Assembly: GCA_964620045.1 (NCBI GenBank) | Contig: CAZUJL010000021.1 | Span: 1-64,000, forward strand | Source: VFKU01 sp964620045 | Lineage (GTDB): Bacteria > Hydrogenedentota > Hydrogenedentia > Hydrogenedentales > GCA-2746185 | Reading direction: 5' to 3' | DNA length: 64,000 nucleotides | In this document: piece after piece, positions 18,739 to 27,072 of the stretch | Layout: each line of letters begins with the position of its first letter | Position numbering within the stretch: position 1 is the first letter of the stretch | Notes under the pieces: generated by a model | Database searches by the model: none | Seen by the model: the letters and a program-made list of their open reading frames with translations, nothing else | Told to the model about the DNA's origin: nothing | Program-made: the position numbers and the translations under genes

Positions 18739-18767
18739 ATTATAGGCAGCCCGACCCGTCTTGTCAA
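18739..18767 (-). promoter_or_regulatory. Perfect-consensus sigma-70 promoter upstream of the porin
   Basis: On the minus strand TTGACA (18767-18762), exactly 17 nt, TATAAT (18744-18739). The only perfect consensus pair noticed in the window. Confidence 0.85.
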
Positions 18768-18862
18768 CAGTTATTTAGGTTCCAATTCAGAACACAATCG
18801 GCGTGCTCTTACTTGGAACTTGACCCGAAGCCTTCCGCTTAGCCCGGAACCGCCAACAACCC

Positions 18863-20251
18863 TCAACCCGCAGGCGTTTCCGAGAGCGCCTCCAGCATGG
18901 CCGAAGAAGTTAAAAACTTCTCCCTTGGCTTGCCTACAGCGCGGCCCCGTTCGACCTCGGCAGCGTCGATTCGCTGCCAATCCGGGAAGCTGACGACCCG
19001 TACTCCCCGGGCATTCAAAAACTCAAACACCGCAGCGCCAGAAGGGTTCAAACACCCCGCCAAATGGCCCAAATCCGCAATAATGGCGGCCACGGTCTCG
19101 TGGCTGTCCGGCTTGTTCGTTCCAATAGTACCACTCGGGCCACGCTTGATCCAACCTGCCACATATACCCCGGGCAGCACTTGCCCATCCTGGGTTACAC
19201 GGCCGCCTACGTTGGGGACCACCCCAGCCCGCTTATCGAAGGGGACTCCCGGCAGGGGAAGCCCACGATATCCGACACTCCTGAAGACCAGGCCGCAGTC
19301 CAAGGATTCATATTCGCCCGTTCCCACAGCCATAATCTGCATCGGCTGGCCCTCCAGGGCGTTCTTCTCAAGTACTATTTTCTCGACGCGGCCATTGCCC
19401 TTGATTTCGTTGGGGCTGAGCCGGAAATCGATGTGGATTTGTCGCTTTCCTGGCTGCGGCACATTGACGGTGTACTCCTGGAGAATGGAAAACAGCCGCG
19501 GCGCGCCCGAATTCTCTGGGTGATGAAGTTCTTGTTCAGAACCCGGCTCGAGCACCAGGTCCTCGGCCCGCACTAGGGGTGTGCAGGCGGCCATTTCGCC
19601 CAATTCCCGCAGTTCCACTTGCGTGAACTTGGCCTGCACGGGACCGCGCCGGCCGACCATGTGAATCTCACGCACGCGGCTTTCGGCCAAGACATCCAGC
19701 GCGTGCTGCGCGATGTCGGTCGTTTTAAGCTCGTCAATTGTGCAGCCGAGAATGCGACAGACGTCCACGGCGACGTTGCCTTGTCCAATGACAACGGCTA
19801 CTTCGTGGCTCAGATCGAATTTGTGATCGCGGAAGTCCGGATGGCCGTTGTACCACGCCACAAACTCGGTCGCGGTGTAACTCCCCGGAAGGTCTTCCCC
19901 CGGCACATTTAGACGACGATCCGACGCGGCACCATGGCTGAACAAGATGGCGTCATAAAAACGCTGCAACTCGGTCAAGGTAATGTCGGTGCCGACGTCC
20001 ACGTTTCCGAGAAAGGAAACGTTTGGGCGGGCGGCGATGCGTTCGAATACTTTTGTGACGGCCTTGATCTTCTGGTGATCCGGCGCAACGCCGTAGCGAA
20101 CGAGACCGTAGGGCGCGGGCAGACGCTCGAGAATGTCGACCTGCACCTCAATACCGGCTTTGAGAAGGGCTTCGGCGGCGTAAAAACCACTGGGGCCGCT
20201 GCCCACGATGGCAACGCGCAACGGCCTTTCACTGGTACCCAGAGAACTCAT
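18863..20251 (-). CDS. Ferredoxin/adrenodoxin-NADP+ reductase-like flavoprotein
   Basis: A 462-residue FAD enzyme of the adrenodoxin-reductase/FprA type, passing electrons between NADPH and a ferredoxin. It has the FAD-binding VAIVGSGPSGFYAAEALLK, the family block APYGLVRYGVAPDHQKIK, the NADP-binding GQGNVAVDVCRIL, VGRRGPVQAKFT and the C-terminal AGWIKRGPSGTIGTNKPDS. The start at 20251 begins shortly before the FAD motif; an upstream in-frame ATG at 20302 would add an unconserved Ala/Pro-rich stretch. No ferredoxin or P450 gene is adjacent. No promoter was obvious in the divergent 250-nt gap. Confidence 0.9.
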   Translation of the reverse strand: MSSLGTSERPLRVAIVGSGPSGFYAAEALLKAGIEVQVDILERLPAPYGLVRYGVAPDHQKIKAVTKVFERIAARPNVSFLGNVDVGTDITLTELQRFYDAILFSHGAASDRRLNVPGEDLPGSYTATEFVAWYNGHPDFRDHKFDLSHEVAVVIGQGNVAVDVCRILGCTIDELKTTDIAQHALDVLAESRVREIHMVGRRGPVQAKFTQVELRELGEMAACTPLVRAEDLVLEPGSEQELHHPENSGAPRLFSILQEYTVNVPQPGKRQIHIDFRLSPNEIKGNGRVEKIVLEKNALEGQPMQIMAVGTGEYESLDCGLVFRSVGYRGLPLPGVPFDKRAGVVPNVGGRVTQDGQVLPGVYVAGWIKRGPSGTIGTNKPDSHETVAAIIADLGHLAGCLNPSGAAVFEFLNARGVRVVSFPDWQRIDAAEVERGRAVGKPREKFLTSSAMLEALSETPAG

Positions 20252-20503
20252 TTCGGGCGCGGCACAGGCCTCGGATAGTTGGGAAGGAACGGCGGCCGGC
20301 ACGCAGGTGCAGCCTCGAACCGCGCGTGAGCATAGCGGCGCTGGCGTGGTGGGTCAAGCGTCGCGATTGAATGCGTGGGGTGTCTACGCATGAATACCTG
20401 CGGCGCGCTCTTGTATCGAGTATCGCGCAATAAATCGCGAAGTCGCCGCGTCAATCGTTTTAGTCAATAGATTAGAGCCGTTCGCGAAGAAAGGACTCAC
20501 GAA

Positions 20504-21031
20504 ATGAACGACGTGCGCGTGATGGCGGCTTCGTGCAGCCATGCAGGATTGGAACACGAGGCCAGCATGCTGCAACGGCGCTTCTCATATGCTCCCGCGC
20601 GCAACCCGATGGGCGCGGCGCGCGTGCTGCTCACGGAGCGACGATTGCCCGAACCGTTTCGCGTCTATCCCGATCGCGGTGTCGTGGTCTCCACATGGGA
20701 AAGTGCCGGCGTGTGTCGTTACACGGATCTCGCGCTCGATCGTTATCTGCAACTCACCACGCTCATCGCGCTCGCGCAATGGCGGGCCCTGCGCAACAAT
20801 CGATTGTTGCAACTGGAAGATTTGCTTCATCCGGACGACGGGCGTTGCGTGTTTTCCGGCGCATGTACGGTGCAAGAGTTTGCGCTGCTGCTCGATCCGC
20901 CGTCCATTTGCCGCGGCTGCACGAACTTCTATCACTGTCTCGGCGTGGACTCTGAACTCATCGCGCTGAAACAGATCGTCGACGAGATCACGCGCGCGAA
21001 ACCGGCCGCACTTACGCCTTCCCTGTCGTGA
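20504..21031 (+). CDS. Hypothetical protein with a cysteine cluster
   Basis: A 175-residue protein of unknown family. The C-terminal half has C115-x5-C121 and C136-x2-C139-x5-C145 (ICRGCTNFYHC), a layout that could bind zinc or an Fe-S cluster. The N-terminal half shows a strand-rich segment (RVYPDRGVVVSTWES) and a Trp/Arg-rich helix. No signal peptide or membrane segment is seen. AAAGGA lies about nine bases before the ATG. Its last 20 nt overlap the convergent lipoprotein gene. Confidence 0.6.
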   Translation: MNDVRVMAASCSHAGLEHEASMLQRRFSYAPARNPMGAARVLLTERRLPEPFRVYPDRGVVVSTWESAGVCRYTDLALDRYLQLTTLIALAQWRALRNNRLLQLEDLLHPDDGRCVFSGACTVQEFALLLDPPSICRGCTNFYHCLGVDSELIALKQIVDEITRAKPAALTPSLS

Positions 21032-21521
21032 TCGTGATCTTCGCGCCGATGCCGCCTTCGTGGGAGTCGATGTACTGCAGGTATCCGTCTTTCTTGAACG
21101 ACACAACGGTGTTTCCTTCCTGCTCCATGATCATGTCTTCTTCCCAGCCGTTGTCCCGGAAATATTTAACAAAGTAGTTCAAGACTTCGAGTGTGCTGGC
21201 GCGCAATTCGCCCGTGACTTTGTAGGCCGCTTCGTCGGCGTTCAAGATCTCCACACCCGTGAGCGTCATTTCCGGATTCACATGGAAGTGCGCCGTGAAG
21301 CCCTCGGGCAGGGTCACCGAGGGCGCGGCGGCGGCCGGTGCGGGTTCCGCAGCCGGCGCTGCAGCGGGAGTCGAAGCCGCCTGCGGCGCGGGCAGCTCTT
21401 CGACCGGCGCTGTCGCGGCCGAGGCCGCGGCAGGTTCAGATGGCGCTTCCGCCGGCTTCGAACAACCGGCGATGGCCGCGATCAAGACGAGACTGAATAG
21501 AACGATAAGCTGTTTACGCAT
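21012..21521 (-). CDS. Putative lipoprotein with Ala/Pro-rich linker
   Basis: A 169-residue protein. The lipobox IAAIAGC places the lipidated Cys near residue 20, followed by an Ala/Pro/Glu-rich linker to about residue 68 and a compact C-terminal domain (NADEAAYKVTGELRASTLEVLNYFVKYFRDNGW ends the visible helix, then strands). The C-terminal fold resembles small periplasmic domains of unknown function. AGGAAG precedes the ATG at 21521; upstream in-frame codons belong to an overlapping frame. Likely envelope-anchored. Confidence 0.72.
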   Translation of the reverse strand: MRKQLIVLFSLVLIAAIAGCSKPAEAPSEPAAASAATAPVEELPAPQAASTPAAAPAAEPAPAAAAPSVTLPEGFTAHFHVNPEMTLTGVEILNADEAAYKVTGELRASTLEVLNYFVKYFRDNGWEEDMIMEQEGNTVVSFKKDGYLQYIDSHEGGIGAKITITTGKA

Positions 21522-21568
21522 GGGAATCTTCCTCACAAAATCGGACTGTAGTAAAACGACGAAGGGGC

Positions 21569-22006
21569 CTATCCTAACACCTTGCGGCTGATCTCGTTCA
21601 GCACCTTGCCATCCACCAAATCGCCCAGTTCCTTTTTTATGGCGCCGGTCAGCTTGCCCGCATGGTTCATGTCCGGATTCGCGGCGAGGAAGGCGCGCAC
21701 GCGGGCTTCCGTTTCTTCCGGCGACAACTGCTTCGGCAGGAATTCTTCCAGCACGACAATCTCCGCCTCTGTCGCCTTGGCGGCGTCCTCGCGTCCGTGC
21801 TGGCGGAAAATCTCGATGCTCTGCTGCCGCTTTTTCACCTCGGCACGCAGCACCGCGATCGCGATTTCGTCGGTGGGTTTCTCGCCTTTTTCTTTTTCCT
21901 TCAGCAAGAACGCGGCTTTTGCCAGGCGCAGACACTCGAGGCGTTCCTGCTTGCGGGCCTTGGTGGCTTCTTTGATGGCTTCCTGGACTTTCTCAACAAT
22001 CGTCAT
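21569..22006 (-). CDS. GatB/YqeY domain-containing protein
   Basis: A 145-residue single-domain protein matching YqeY: an N-terminal helix with EAIKEATKARKQERLECLRLAKAA, then EEFLPKQLSPEETEARVRAFLAANPDMNHAGKLTGAIKKEL and the C-terminal VDGKVLNEISRKVL. The domain is the tRNA-binding tail of GatB and occurs alone in most bacteria; its role as a free protein is unclear. Length is typical. It lies 47 nt upstream of the lipoprotein gene on the same strand and divergent from a sigma-like regulator. Confidence 0.92.
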   Translation of the reverse strand: MTIVEKVQEAIKEATKARKQERLECLRLAKAAFLLKEKEKGEKPTDEIAIAVLRAEVKKRQQSIEIFRQHGREDAAKATEAEIVVLEEFLPKQLSPEETEARVRAFLAANPDMNHAGKLTGAIKKELGDLVDGKVLNEISRKVLG

Positions 22007-22189
22007 CGTTTCCCTCTCATTTCCGGCGCTGCGCCCGGGCTGTGCCCACCCTGCGCGGCGCGACTAAGCACACGCGATTCCCGCACAGAAGAAAAACCTA
22101 AAAAGACCCGCCAAAGCAAAAGTCTTGCTGAGGGCCGAGGTCCTACCGTGGCGGCTCGCTGCACTCACCCTTGCTGCAAAGGAGCTGCC

Positions 22190-22588
22190 ATGACGCAGAA
22201 TCATCCGCTCGCCCACATTTTTAATGCGTTCGACCGTCTCGGCCGCCCGGTCTCTCCGGCCATTTTCGCACAACTGGCCAACGCGGACGCACCCTGGCAC
22301 GAATCGCCGGAAGAACAGCGCCGCGCCGTGGCCCGGGCGCGCGAACGGGAACGGCTGCTGAACTGGGTGCGCAGTCAAATGCTGCTGCGCCTGAGCCTCG
22401 TCGAACGCCGCTGCATCGAGCTTTATTTCTTCGAGGACCTCAACTACCGCGAGGCTGCCGAACGGCTCGGCGTCAACGTCACGTCAGTGTATCGCGGCGT
22501 GGAGCGTGGTCTGCGCAAACTGCGCCGTGCCGCCCAGCACCATCCACCCCGGCGCATGCGCACGCGCCGGCCGCACGCGCGTGGCTAA
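22190..22588 (+). CDS. Small helix-turn-helix protein resembling sigma-70 region 4
   Basis: 132 residues. The stretch from about 63 to 108 (LSLVERRCIELYFFEDLNYREAAE then LGVNVTSVYRGVERGLRKLR) has the form of sigma region 4.2, but no region 2 is present. The N-terminal 60 residues are charged and helical, and the C-terminus is a basic HPPRRMRTRRPHARG tail. It may act as a DNA-binding regulator or a split-sigma-like factor (inference). AAAGGAG five bases before the ATG strongly supports the start. It ends 4 nt before the convergent FMN reductase. Confidence 0.65.
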   Translation: MTQNHPLAHIFNAFDRLGRPVSPAIFAQLANADAPWHESPEEQRRAVARARERERLLNWVRSQMLLRLSLVERRCIELYFFEDLNYREAAERLGVNVTSVYRGVERGLRKLRRAAQHHPPRRMRTRRPHARG

Positions 22589-22592
22589 GGAC

Positions 22593-23132
22593 TTACTCAG
22601 CGACCAACCCGCCGGCGCGCAAGGCGGCGCTGAATTTCACGATCGTCGTCGTAAGATCGCGCAGGCGATCGAGGACGGCGGTGTCGATGATCTCCTCGCC
22701 TTCGAAGGCGGTCTCGGCGGCGTAGACGAAGCGCGGCAGGATATAGGACCGGAAATCGAGCATGAGCATATTCGCGAGCGCCATCACGGCCATGTAGCTG
22801 CCCTGGCCGCCGGCGGCGCACAAGAAACTCACCGGCTTGCGTGCCCACGCCTGGCCGGTGAGCTCGATCAGATTCTTCGCGGTCGCGCCGACGCTGTAGT
22901 TGTAAATCGGCGTGGCCAGAATCACGCCGTCGGCCTTGGAAATCTTGATGCCGAGATCCTGCACGGCGGGATGCGAGTAACATTCATTGCCGTCGCACGC
23001 CGGAAGATTCAGCGTGCGCAAGTCGATGTACTCGGTTTCGGTTTTCTGGTCTTGCAGGAACGCGTACGCGCGCCTGGCGAGAATGCGGCTGCGGCTCGCG
23101 GGGTTCAGGCTGGAGCTGATGACAAGGTGCAT
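22593..23132 (-). CDS. NADPH-dependent FMN reductase family protein
   Basis: 179 residues with a flavodoxin-like fold. The phosphate-binding loop ISSSLNPASRSRILA, the DGVILATPIYNYSVGATAKNLIEL segment and FLCAAGGQGS match the NADPH_dep FMN reductase (SsuE/ArsH-like) family. It reduces FMN or quinone-like acceptors in the cytoplasm. It lies only 3 nt downstream of the nucleotidyltransferase, so the two are co-transcribed, although a functional link is not evident. Confidence 0.87.
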   Translation of the reverse strand: MHLVISSSLNPASRSRILARRAYAFLQDQKTETEYIDLRTLNLPACDGNECYSHPAVQDLGIKISKADGVILATPIYNYSVGATAKNLIELTGQAWARKPVSFLCAAGGQGSYMAVMALANMLMLDFRSYILPRFVYAAETAFEGEEIIDTAVLDRLRDLTTTIVKFSAALRAGGLVAE

Positions 23133-23135
23133 GGG

Positions 23136-24074
23136 TCAGGCCTGGAGCACGCCGTCGGGCGTGATGACGGCATTGCGCAAAGGTTCGTTCGTGGTCACCG
23201 CCGTGCCCGGCAGCACGACGCAGCGTTCCATTCGAATTGCGTGCTTCACCATGGCGCCGTCGCCCAGCACCGTGTCCACGAGTTCCGCGCCGGAGGCCAC
23301 GGTGCAGCCTTTGCCGGTGAGCGACGTGCGCCCCTGCTTGCGCAATACGTGCGCGCAGCATTCGATCAGATCGCCGATAAACGTCACGTTCATGTCCCAC
23401 TCCACCACGGGCGCCATGCGCACGGGGTAGTCGTAGTCAATCAGAATCTGGATCGAATCGGTCAGCTCGTATTCGTCGCGCATGGCCGTGCGCGGTGTGC
23501 GCCGGACGGCTTCGAAAATCCGATCGTCGAAAAGATAAATGCCGCAGCCCTTGATACGGTTCGGCACCATGCGCGGCTTTTCGATCACGCGTTTCACCAC
23601 GCCGCCGTCGCCCGGAATTACCGAGAAATTTTTCCGGATCGCGGCGGGATCGGGTTCGTCTTTCACGGCCAGTACCGCCGCCGTGTCCGCGCCTTCAAAC
23701 ATCGCGACCAGCGACACGAGGTTGTCCATTTCAAAGAAGATATCGCCGAGCATCAGCACAAAAGGTTTTTGGATGTGCGGCTCGAGTTGGCCCACCGCGT
23801 GCGCGAGGCCGAGCCGCTTTTGCTGCTCGACGTATCGGATGCGCACGCCGTATTCCCGGCCGTCGCCGAGGGTCTCGATAATGCGATGACCGAGGTGGCC
23901 GATGACGATGATCACGTCATCGATGCCGATGCTGCGCAGATGATCGAGTTGATACGCGAGCAGGGGCCGGTTGCACACCGGCGCGATCGGCTTGGGCACC
24001 GAATCGCCGAAGGGACCCATGCGCGAGCCGTGGCCCGCCGCCAGAATCACCCCTTGGTATTGCCCGGATTTCAT
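23136..24074 (-). CDS. Sugar-phosphate nucleotidyltransferase
   Basis: 312 residues. The signature VILAAGHGSRMGPFG..PKPIAPV binds the nucleotide, with LGLAHAVGQLEP, LMLGDIFFE and the metal-binding DMNVTFIGDL further on; a short C-terminal segment may be a degenerate left-handed helix. This family joins NTP and a sugar-1-phosphate. The specific sugar (glucose, GlcNAc or another) cannot be told. GGAG eight bases before the ATG at 24074 sets the start. Divergent from the alcohol dehydrogenase with a ~107-nt shared promoter region. Confidence 0.85.
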   Translation of the reverse strand: MKSGQYQGVILAAGHGSRMGPFGDSVPKPIAPVCNRPLLAYQLDHLRSIGIDDVIIVIGHLGHRIIETLGDGREYGVRIRYVEQQKRLGLAHAVGQLEPHIQKPFVLMLGDIFFEMDNLVSLVAMFEGADTAAVLAVKDEPDPAAIRKNFSVIPGDGGVVKRVIEKPRMVPNRIKGCGIYLFDDRIFEAVRRTPRTAMRDEYELTDSIQILIDYDYPVRMAPVVEWDMNVTFIGDLIECCAHVLRKQGRTSLTGKGCTVASGAELVDTVLGDGAMVKHAIRMERCVVLPGTAVTTNEPLRNAVITPDGVLQA

Positions 24075-24083
24075 CGTTATACT
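24054..24083 (+). promoter_or_regulatory. Candidate promoter of the alcohol dehydrogenase gene
   Basis: TTGGTA (24054-24059), 18-nt spacer, TATACT (24078-24083). It overlaps the start of the divergent nucleotidyltransferase gene. Confidence 0.4.
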
Positions 24084-24181
24084 CCGACGCGTGGCCACGT
24101 TCGCGCGGCGGAACGCGGGCGAGCGGCATTCTGACCGACCCGCCCCGCGCGCCGCAACCGCGACCCACGGCCCCGAGGTCC

Positions 24182-25144
24182 ATGCGCGCGCTGCTATTCG
24201 ATGGAGAGTTGAGTCTCGCCGAGCTGCCCAAGCCGCAGGCGGTGGCCGGCGAAGCGCTCGTGCGCGTGCTCAAGGCGGGCATCTGCAACACCGACCTCGA
24301 AATCACGCGCGGTTACATGGGCTTTAAAGGCGTGCTCGGCCACGAGTTTGTGGGCATCGTCGAGGACGCGCCCGACGTGACGCTGGTCGGCAAGCGCGTG
24401 GTGGGCGAGATCAACTGCGTGTGCCACCGCTGCGCGCTGTGCCAGATGGAGTTGCCGCACCACTGCCTGCACCGCACGGTGCTCGGCATTCAGGGTCGCA
24501 ACGGCGCCTTCGCGCAATTCCTCACGCTGCCACAGGAAAATCTGCACATCGTGCCGAATTCGGTGAAGGATGAGGCAGCGATTTTCACCGAACCGCTGGC
24601 GGCGGCATTCCGCATTCTTGAGCAGGTCAAGATCGAAGGCTCGGATCGCGTCGTGATCCTCGGCGACGGCAAGCTCGGGCAGATCATCGCGCAGGTCGTC
24701 CACCAGCACACTAAAAACCTGACCGTCGTGGGCAACAACGAGTGGAAACTCGAAGTGCTGCGCGCGTTTTCGATTCCCGCCGTGCATTCGTCGCAGCCGC
24801 TTGAGCGCGGACAGGCCGACGTTGTCATTGAAGCAACGGGTTCGCACGAGGGCCTGTCGCGCGCGCTGGAACTGGTGCGGCCCGAGGGCACCATCGTGTT
24901 GAAGACGACCGTGGCGCATCCGACGGCCTTCGATCTTAGTCTTCCAGTGATCCACGAAGTGCGCGTGATTGGCTCGCGGTGCGGCCCATTCCGCCCGGCG
25001 CTGGACGCGCTCGCGCGCGGCACGATTCAGGTGGAGCCGCTAATCAGCGGGCGCTTCAGCTTGAGCGAAGGGCTCGGCGCGATGGAACGTGCTCGGCAGA
25101 AAGACGTGCTGAAAATTATTATCGAAGTCGCGCGCGACGCCTAG
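24182..25144 (+). CDS. Zinc-dependent alcohol dehydrogenase-like (MDR) protein
   Basis: 320 residues. Catalytic-zinc ligands are visible in AGICNTDLE (Cys) and GHEFVG (His/Glu). A structural-zinc set of four Cys lies in CVCHRCALCQMELPHHC. The Rossmann motif GDGKLGQIIAQ, a variant of GxGxxG, binds NAD(P). This is a medium-chain dehydrogenase with polyol or threonine dehydrogenase-like layout; the substrate is not evident. The C-terminus ends 7 nt before a convergent small membrane ORF. Confidence 0.88.
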   Translation: MRALLFDGELSLAELPKPQAVAGEALVRVLKAGICNTDLEITRGYMGFKGVLGHEFVGIVEDAPDVTLVGKRVVGEINCVCHRCALCQMELPHHCLHRTVLGIQGRNGAFAQFLTLPQENLHIVPNSVKDEAAIFTEPLAAAFRILEQVKIEGSDRVVILGDGKLGQIIAQVVHQHTKNLTVVGNNEWKLEVLRAFSIPAVHSSQPLERGQADVVIEATGSHEGLSRALELVRPEGTIVLKTTVAHPTAFDLSLPVIHEVRVIGSRCGPFRPALDALARGTIQVEPLISGRFSLSEGLGAMERARQKDVLKIIIEVARDA

Positions 25145-25151
25145 AACGCGA

Positions 25152-25325
25152 CTATTCGTCGCCTTGCGCCGTCGGATCGATGCCGATCGTGCGCGAGATC
25201 GTTCCGAGCACGGGAAGATCCATGCCCAGCAGGCCGGTGCCGGCGGACGCGAGCAGAATCACCAGAACCAGCGCAAACACCCCCGCGAGGAACCCGCGGA
25301 TTTTCGTCATCGTTACTTTCGCCAT
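25152..25325 (-). CDS. Small single-span membrane protein, hypothetical
   Basis: 57 codons. The N-terminus MAKVTMTKIRG is basic, then one hydrophobic helix (about 11-34) and a polar, mildly acidic tail. GGGAG lies ten bases before the ATG. An internal Met at codon 6 is an alternative start. No family is recognised. It fills the otherwise unexplained gap between the alcohol dehydrogenase and the DJ-1 family gene. Confidence 0.45.
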   Translation of the reverse strand: MAKVTMTKIRGFLAGVFALVLVILLASAGTGLLGMDLPVLGTISRTIGIDPTAQGDE

Positions 25326-25375
25326 GCGCCCGTGTCTCCCTGCAGCGCCGCGCGTGGCGGCGGCCTCGTTTCTGT

Positions 25376-25927
25376 TTACGCCCGTTGCAACCGTGCGTCG
25401 ACCTCGTCGCGCTTGGCCGCACCTTCCAGCAACTCAATCAATTTCAGGCCGAACAGCAAGGCCGTGCCTGGTCCGCGCGAGGTCGCGATCTTGCCGTCGA
25501 CTTCGATCGGCGCTCCGGTGGATTTCACCGCAGGGCGATCTTTGATGTCGAGCGCTCCCGGAAAGCTCGTCGCGCGTTTGTTGTCGAGCAGACCCGCGTG
25601 CGCGTAGATCTTGGGCCCCGCGCAAATCGCGGCGAGCCACTTGCCGGCCTCGCTGAATTTGGTCACGAGCGCCTGTACCCGCTCGTCTTTCATCAAATTG
25701 TCGGTGCCGGGCGATCCACCGGGGATGAAGAGCATGTCGAAGTCCTGCTCCATCGCTTCGTCCAGCGACGCGTCCGGCAGAATCACGACTTGCCGGCTCA
25801 TCACGACCGGGTCTTCCGTCGGTCCCGCAATCACCACGTCGATGCCACCGCGCCGCAGCAGATCCACCACTGTGATCGTCTCCAACTCCTCCGACCCCTC
25901 GGCAATCGGCACCAGCACGCGTGACAT
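25376..25927 (-). CDS. DJ-1/PfpI family protein
   Basis: 183 residues with the DJ-1 fold: VLVPIAEGSEELET at the N-terminus carries the conserved Glu, and AAICAGPKI carries the nucleophilic Cys. DFDMLFIPGGSPGTDNL and TSRGPGTALLFGLKLIELL are also conserved. These proteins act as deglycases, chaperones or glyoxalase III-type enzymes in stress protection. The start at 25927 (MSRVLV) is preferred over an ATG two codons earlier. Length is normal. Confidence 0.9.
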   Translation of the reverse strand: MSRVLVPIAEGSEELETITVVDLLRRGGIDVVIAGPTEDPVVMSRQVVILPDASLDEAMEQDFDMLFIPGGSPGTDNLMKDERVQALVTKFSEAGKWLAAICAGPKIYAHAGLLDNKRATSFPGALDIKDRPAVKSTGAPIEVDGKIATSRGPGTALLFGLKLIELLEGAAKRDEVDARLQRA

Positions 25928-26043
25928 GGGCAATCCCTCAAATCCGTTTGTTCCAATTCAGTCTACTGTCGGCGGGCGGGGCAGTCAAAAGAAAAGACGT
26001 GTGGTCACGCGTCCGGGGAGAATCGGGAAATTCCCGCGAGCGC

Positions 26044-27072
26044 CTAAAACAACCGCGCCTGGCCGCCCTGCGCCGGGGGCGCGAGCTTGAGGTGTTTGTA
26101 GGCGAGCGGCGTGGCGACGCGACCCTGCTGGGTGCGCTTCAGGAAGCCGATTTGGATCAGATACGGCTCGTGGACTTCCTCAAGCGTCTGCCGCTCTTCG
26201 CCCACGGCCACCGCGAGCGAGGACAGGCCCACGGGGCCACCGTTGAACTTCTGGATCACCGTGCTGACGATGGTCTTGTCCATGCCGTCCAAACCGAGAT
26301 CGTCGATGCCGAGCATGTCGAGCGCGCCGCGCGACATCGGATGCGTGATCGTGCCATTTCCCTTCACCTGCGCATAGTCGCGCACGCGACGCAACAGCCG
26401 GTTCGCCACGCGCGCCGTGCCGCGGGAGCGCGCGGCAATTTCGAGCGCGCCCTCCTGCTCGATCGGTGTCGTCAGAATGCGCGCGGAACGCAGGATGATC
26501 GTCTCCAGTTCCTCCGGCGAGTAAAACTCCAACCGACATGTGTCGCCGAAGCGCGCGCGCAGCGGCGGCGTGAGAAGACCGGCGCGCGTTGTCGCACCAA
26601 CAAGCGTGAACGGTTTTAAGCCGATCTTCATCGAGCGCGCCGTCGGCCCTTTGCCAAGCAAGATGTCGATCTCGCAATCTTCCATCGCGGAGTACAACGT
26701 TTCTTCGACGGCGTGGTTCAGGCGATGGATTTCGTCGATAAAGAGTACGTCGTTCGTTTCGAGACTGGTCAGAATCGCGGAGAGATCCGCTTGGCGCTCG
26801 ATCACGGGCCCGGAGGTGGCCTTGAAATCAACCCCCATCTCGTTCGCGATGATCCGCGCGAGGGTCGTTTTGCCCAAGCCCGGCGGGCCGCTGAGCAGAA
26901 TATGATCCAGCGCCTCGCCACGGCCTTTCGCCGCCGCGATCGCGATGCGCAGTTTTTCTTTTAACGGTTCCTGTCCGGGAAAATCCGCAAAGGTCTGCGG
27001 TCGGATTTGCTCGTCATACTGCGCGTCGTCGTCGCGCTCGGACGGATTGATGACGTCGTCCGCTGGCGTCAT
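26044..27072 (-). CDS. ruvB: Holliday junction ATP-dependent DNA helicase RuvB
   Basis: 342-residue AAA+ motor that drives branch migration with RuvA. Walker A SGPPGLGKTT (61-70), Walker B DEIH (113-116), sensor 1 VGATTRAGLLTPPLRARFG with the Arg finger region, and the C-terminal winged helix with EPYLIQIGFLKRTQQGR are all intact. Its ATG overlaps the ruvA stop by 4 nt, showing translational coupling. Confidence 0.98.
   Translation of the reverse strand: MTPADDVINPSERDDDAQYDEQIRPQTFADFPGQEPLKEKLRIAIAAAKGRGEALDHILLSGPPGLGKTTLARIIANEMGVDFKATSGPVIERQADLSAILTSLETNDVLFIDEIHRLNHAVEETLYSAMEDCEIDILLGKGPTARSMKIGLKPFTLVGATTRAGLLTPPLRARFGDTCRLEFYSPEELETIILRSARILTTPIEQEGALEIAARSRGTARVANRLLRRVRDYAQVKGNGTITHPMSRGALDMLGIDDLGLDGMDKTIVSTVIQKFNGGPVGLSSLAVAVGEERQTLEEVHEPYLIQIGFLKRTQQGRVATPLAYKHLKLAPPAQGGQARLF

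Noticed and set aside
22506..24134. 542-codon plus-strand frame
   Set aside because: It covers the antisense of the FMN reductase and nucleotidyltransferase genes, both clearly coding on the minus strand.
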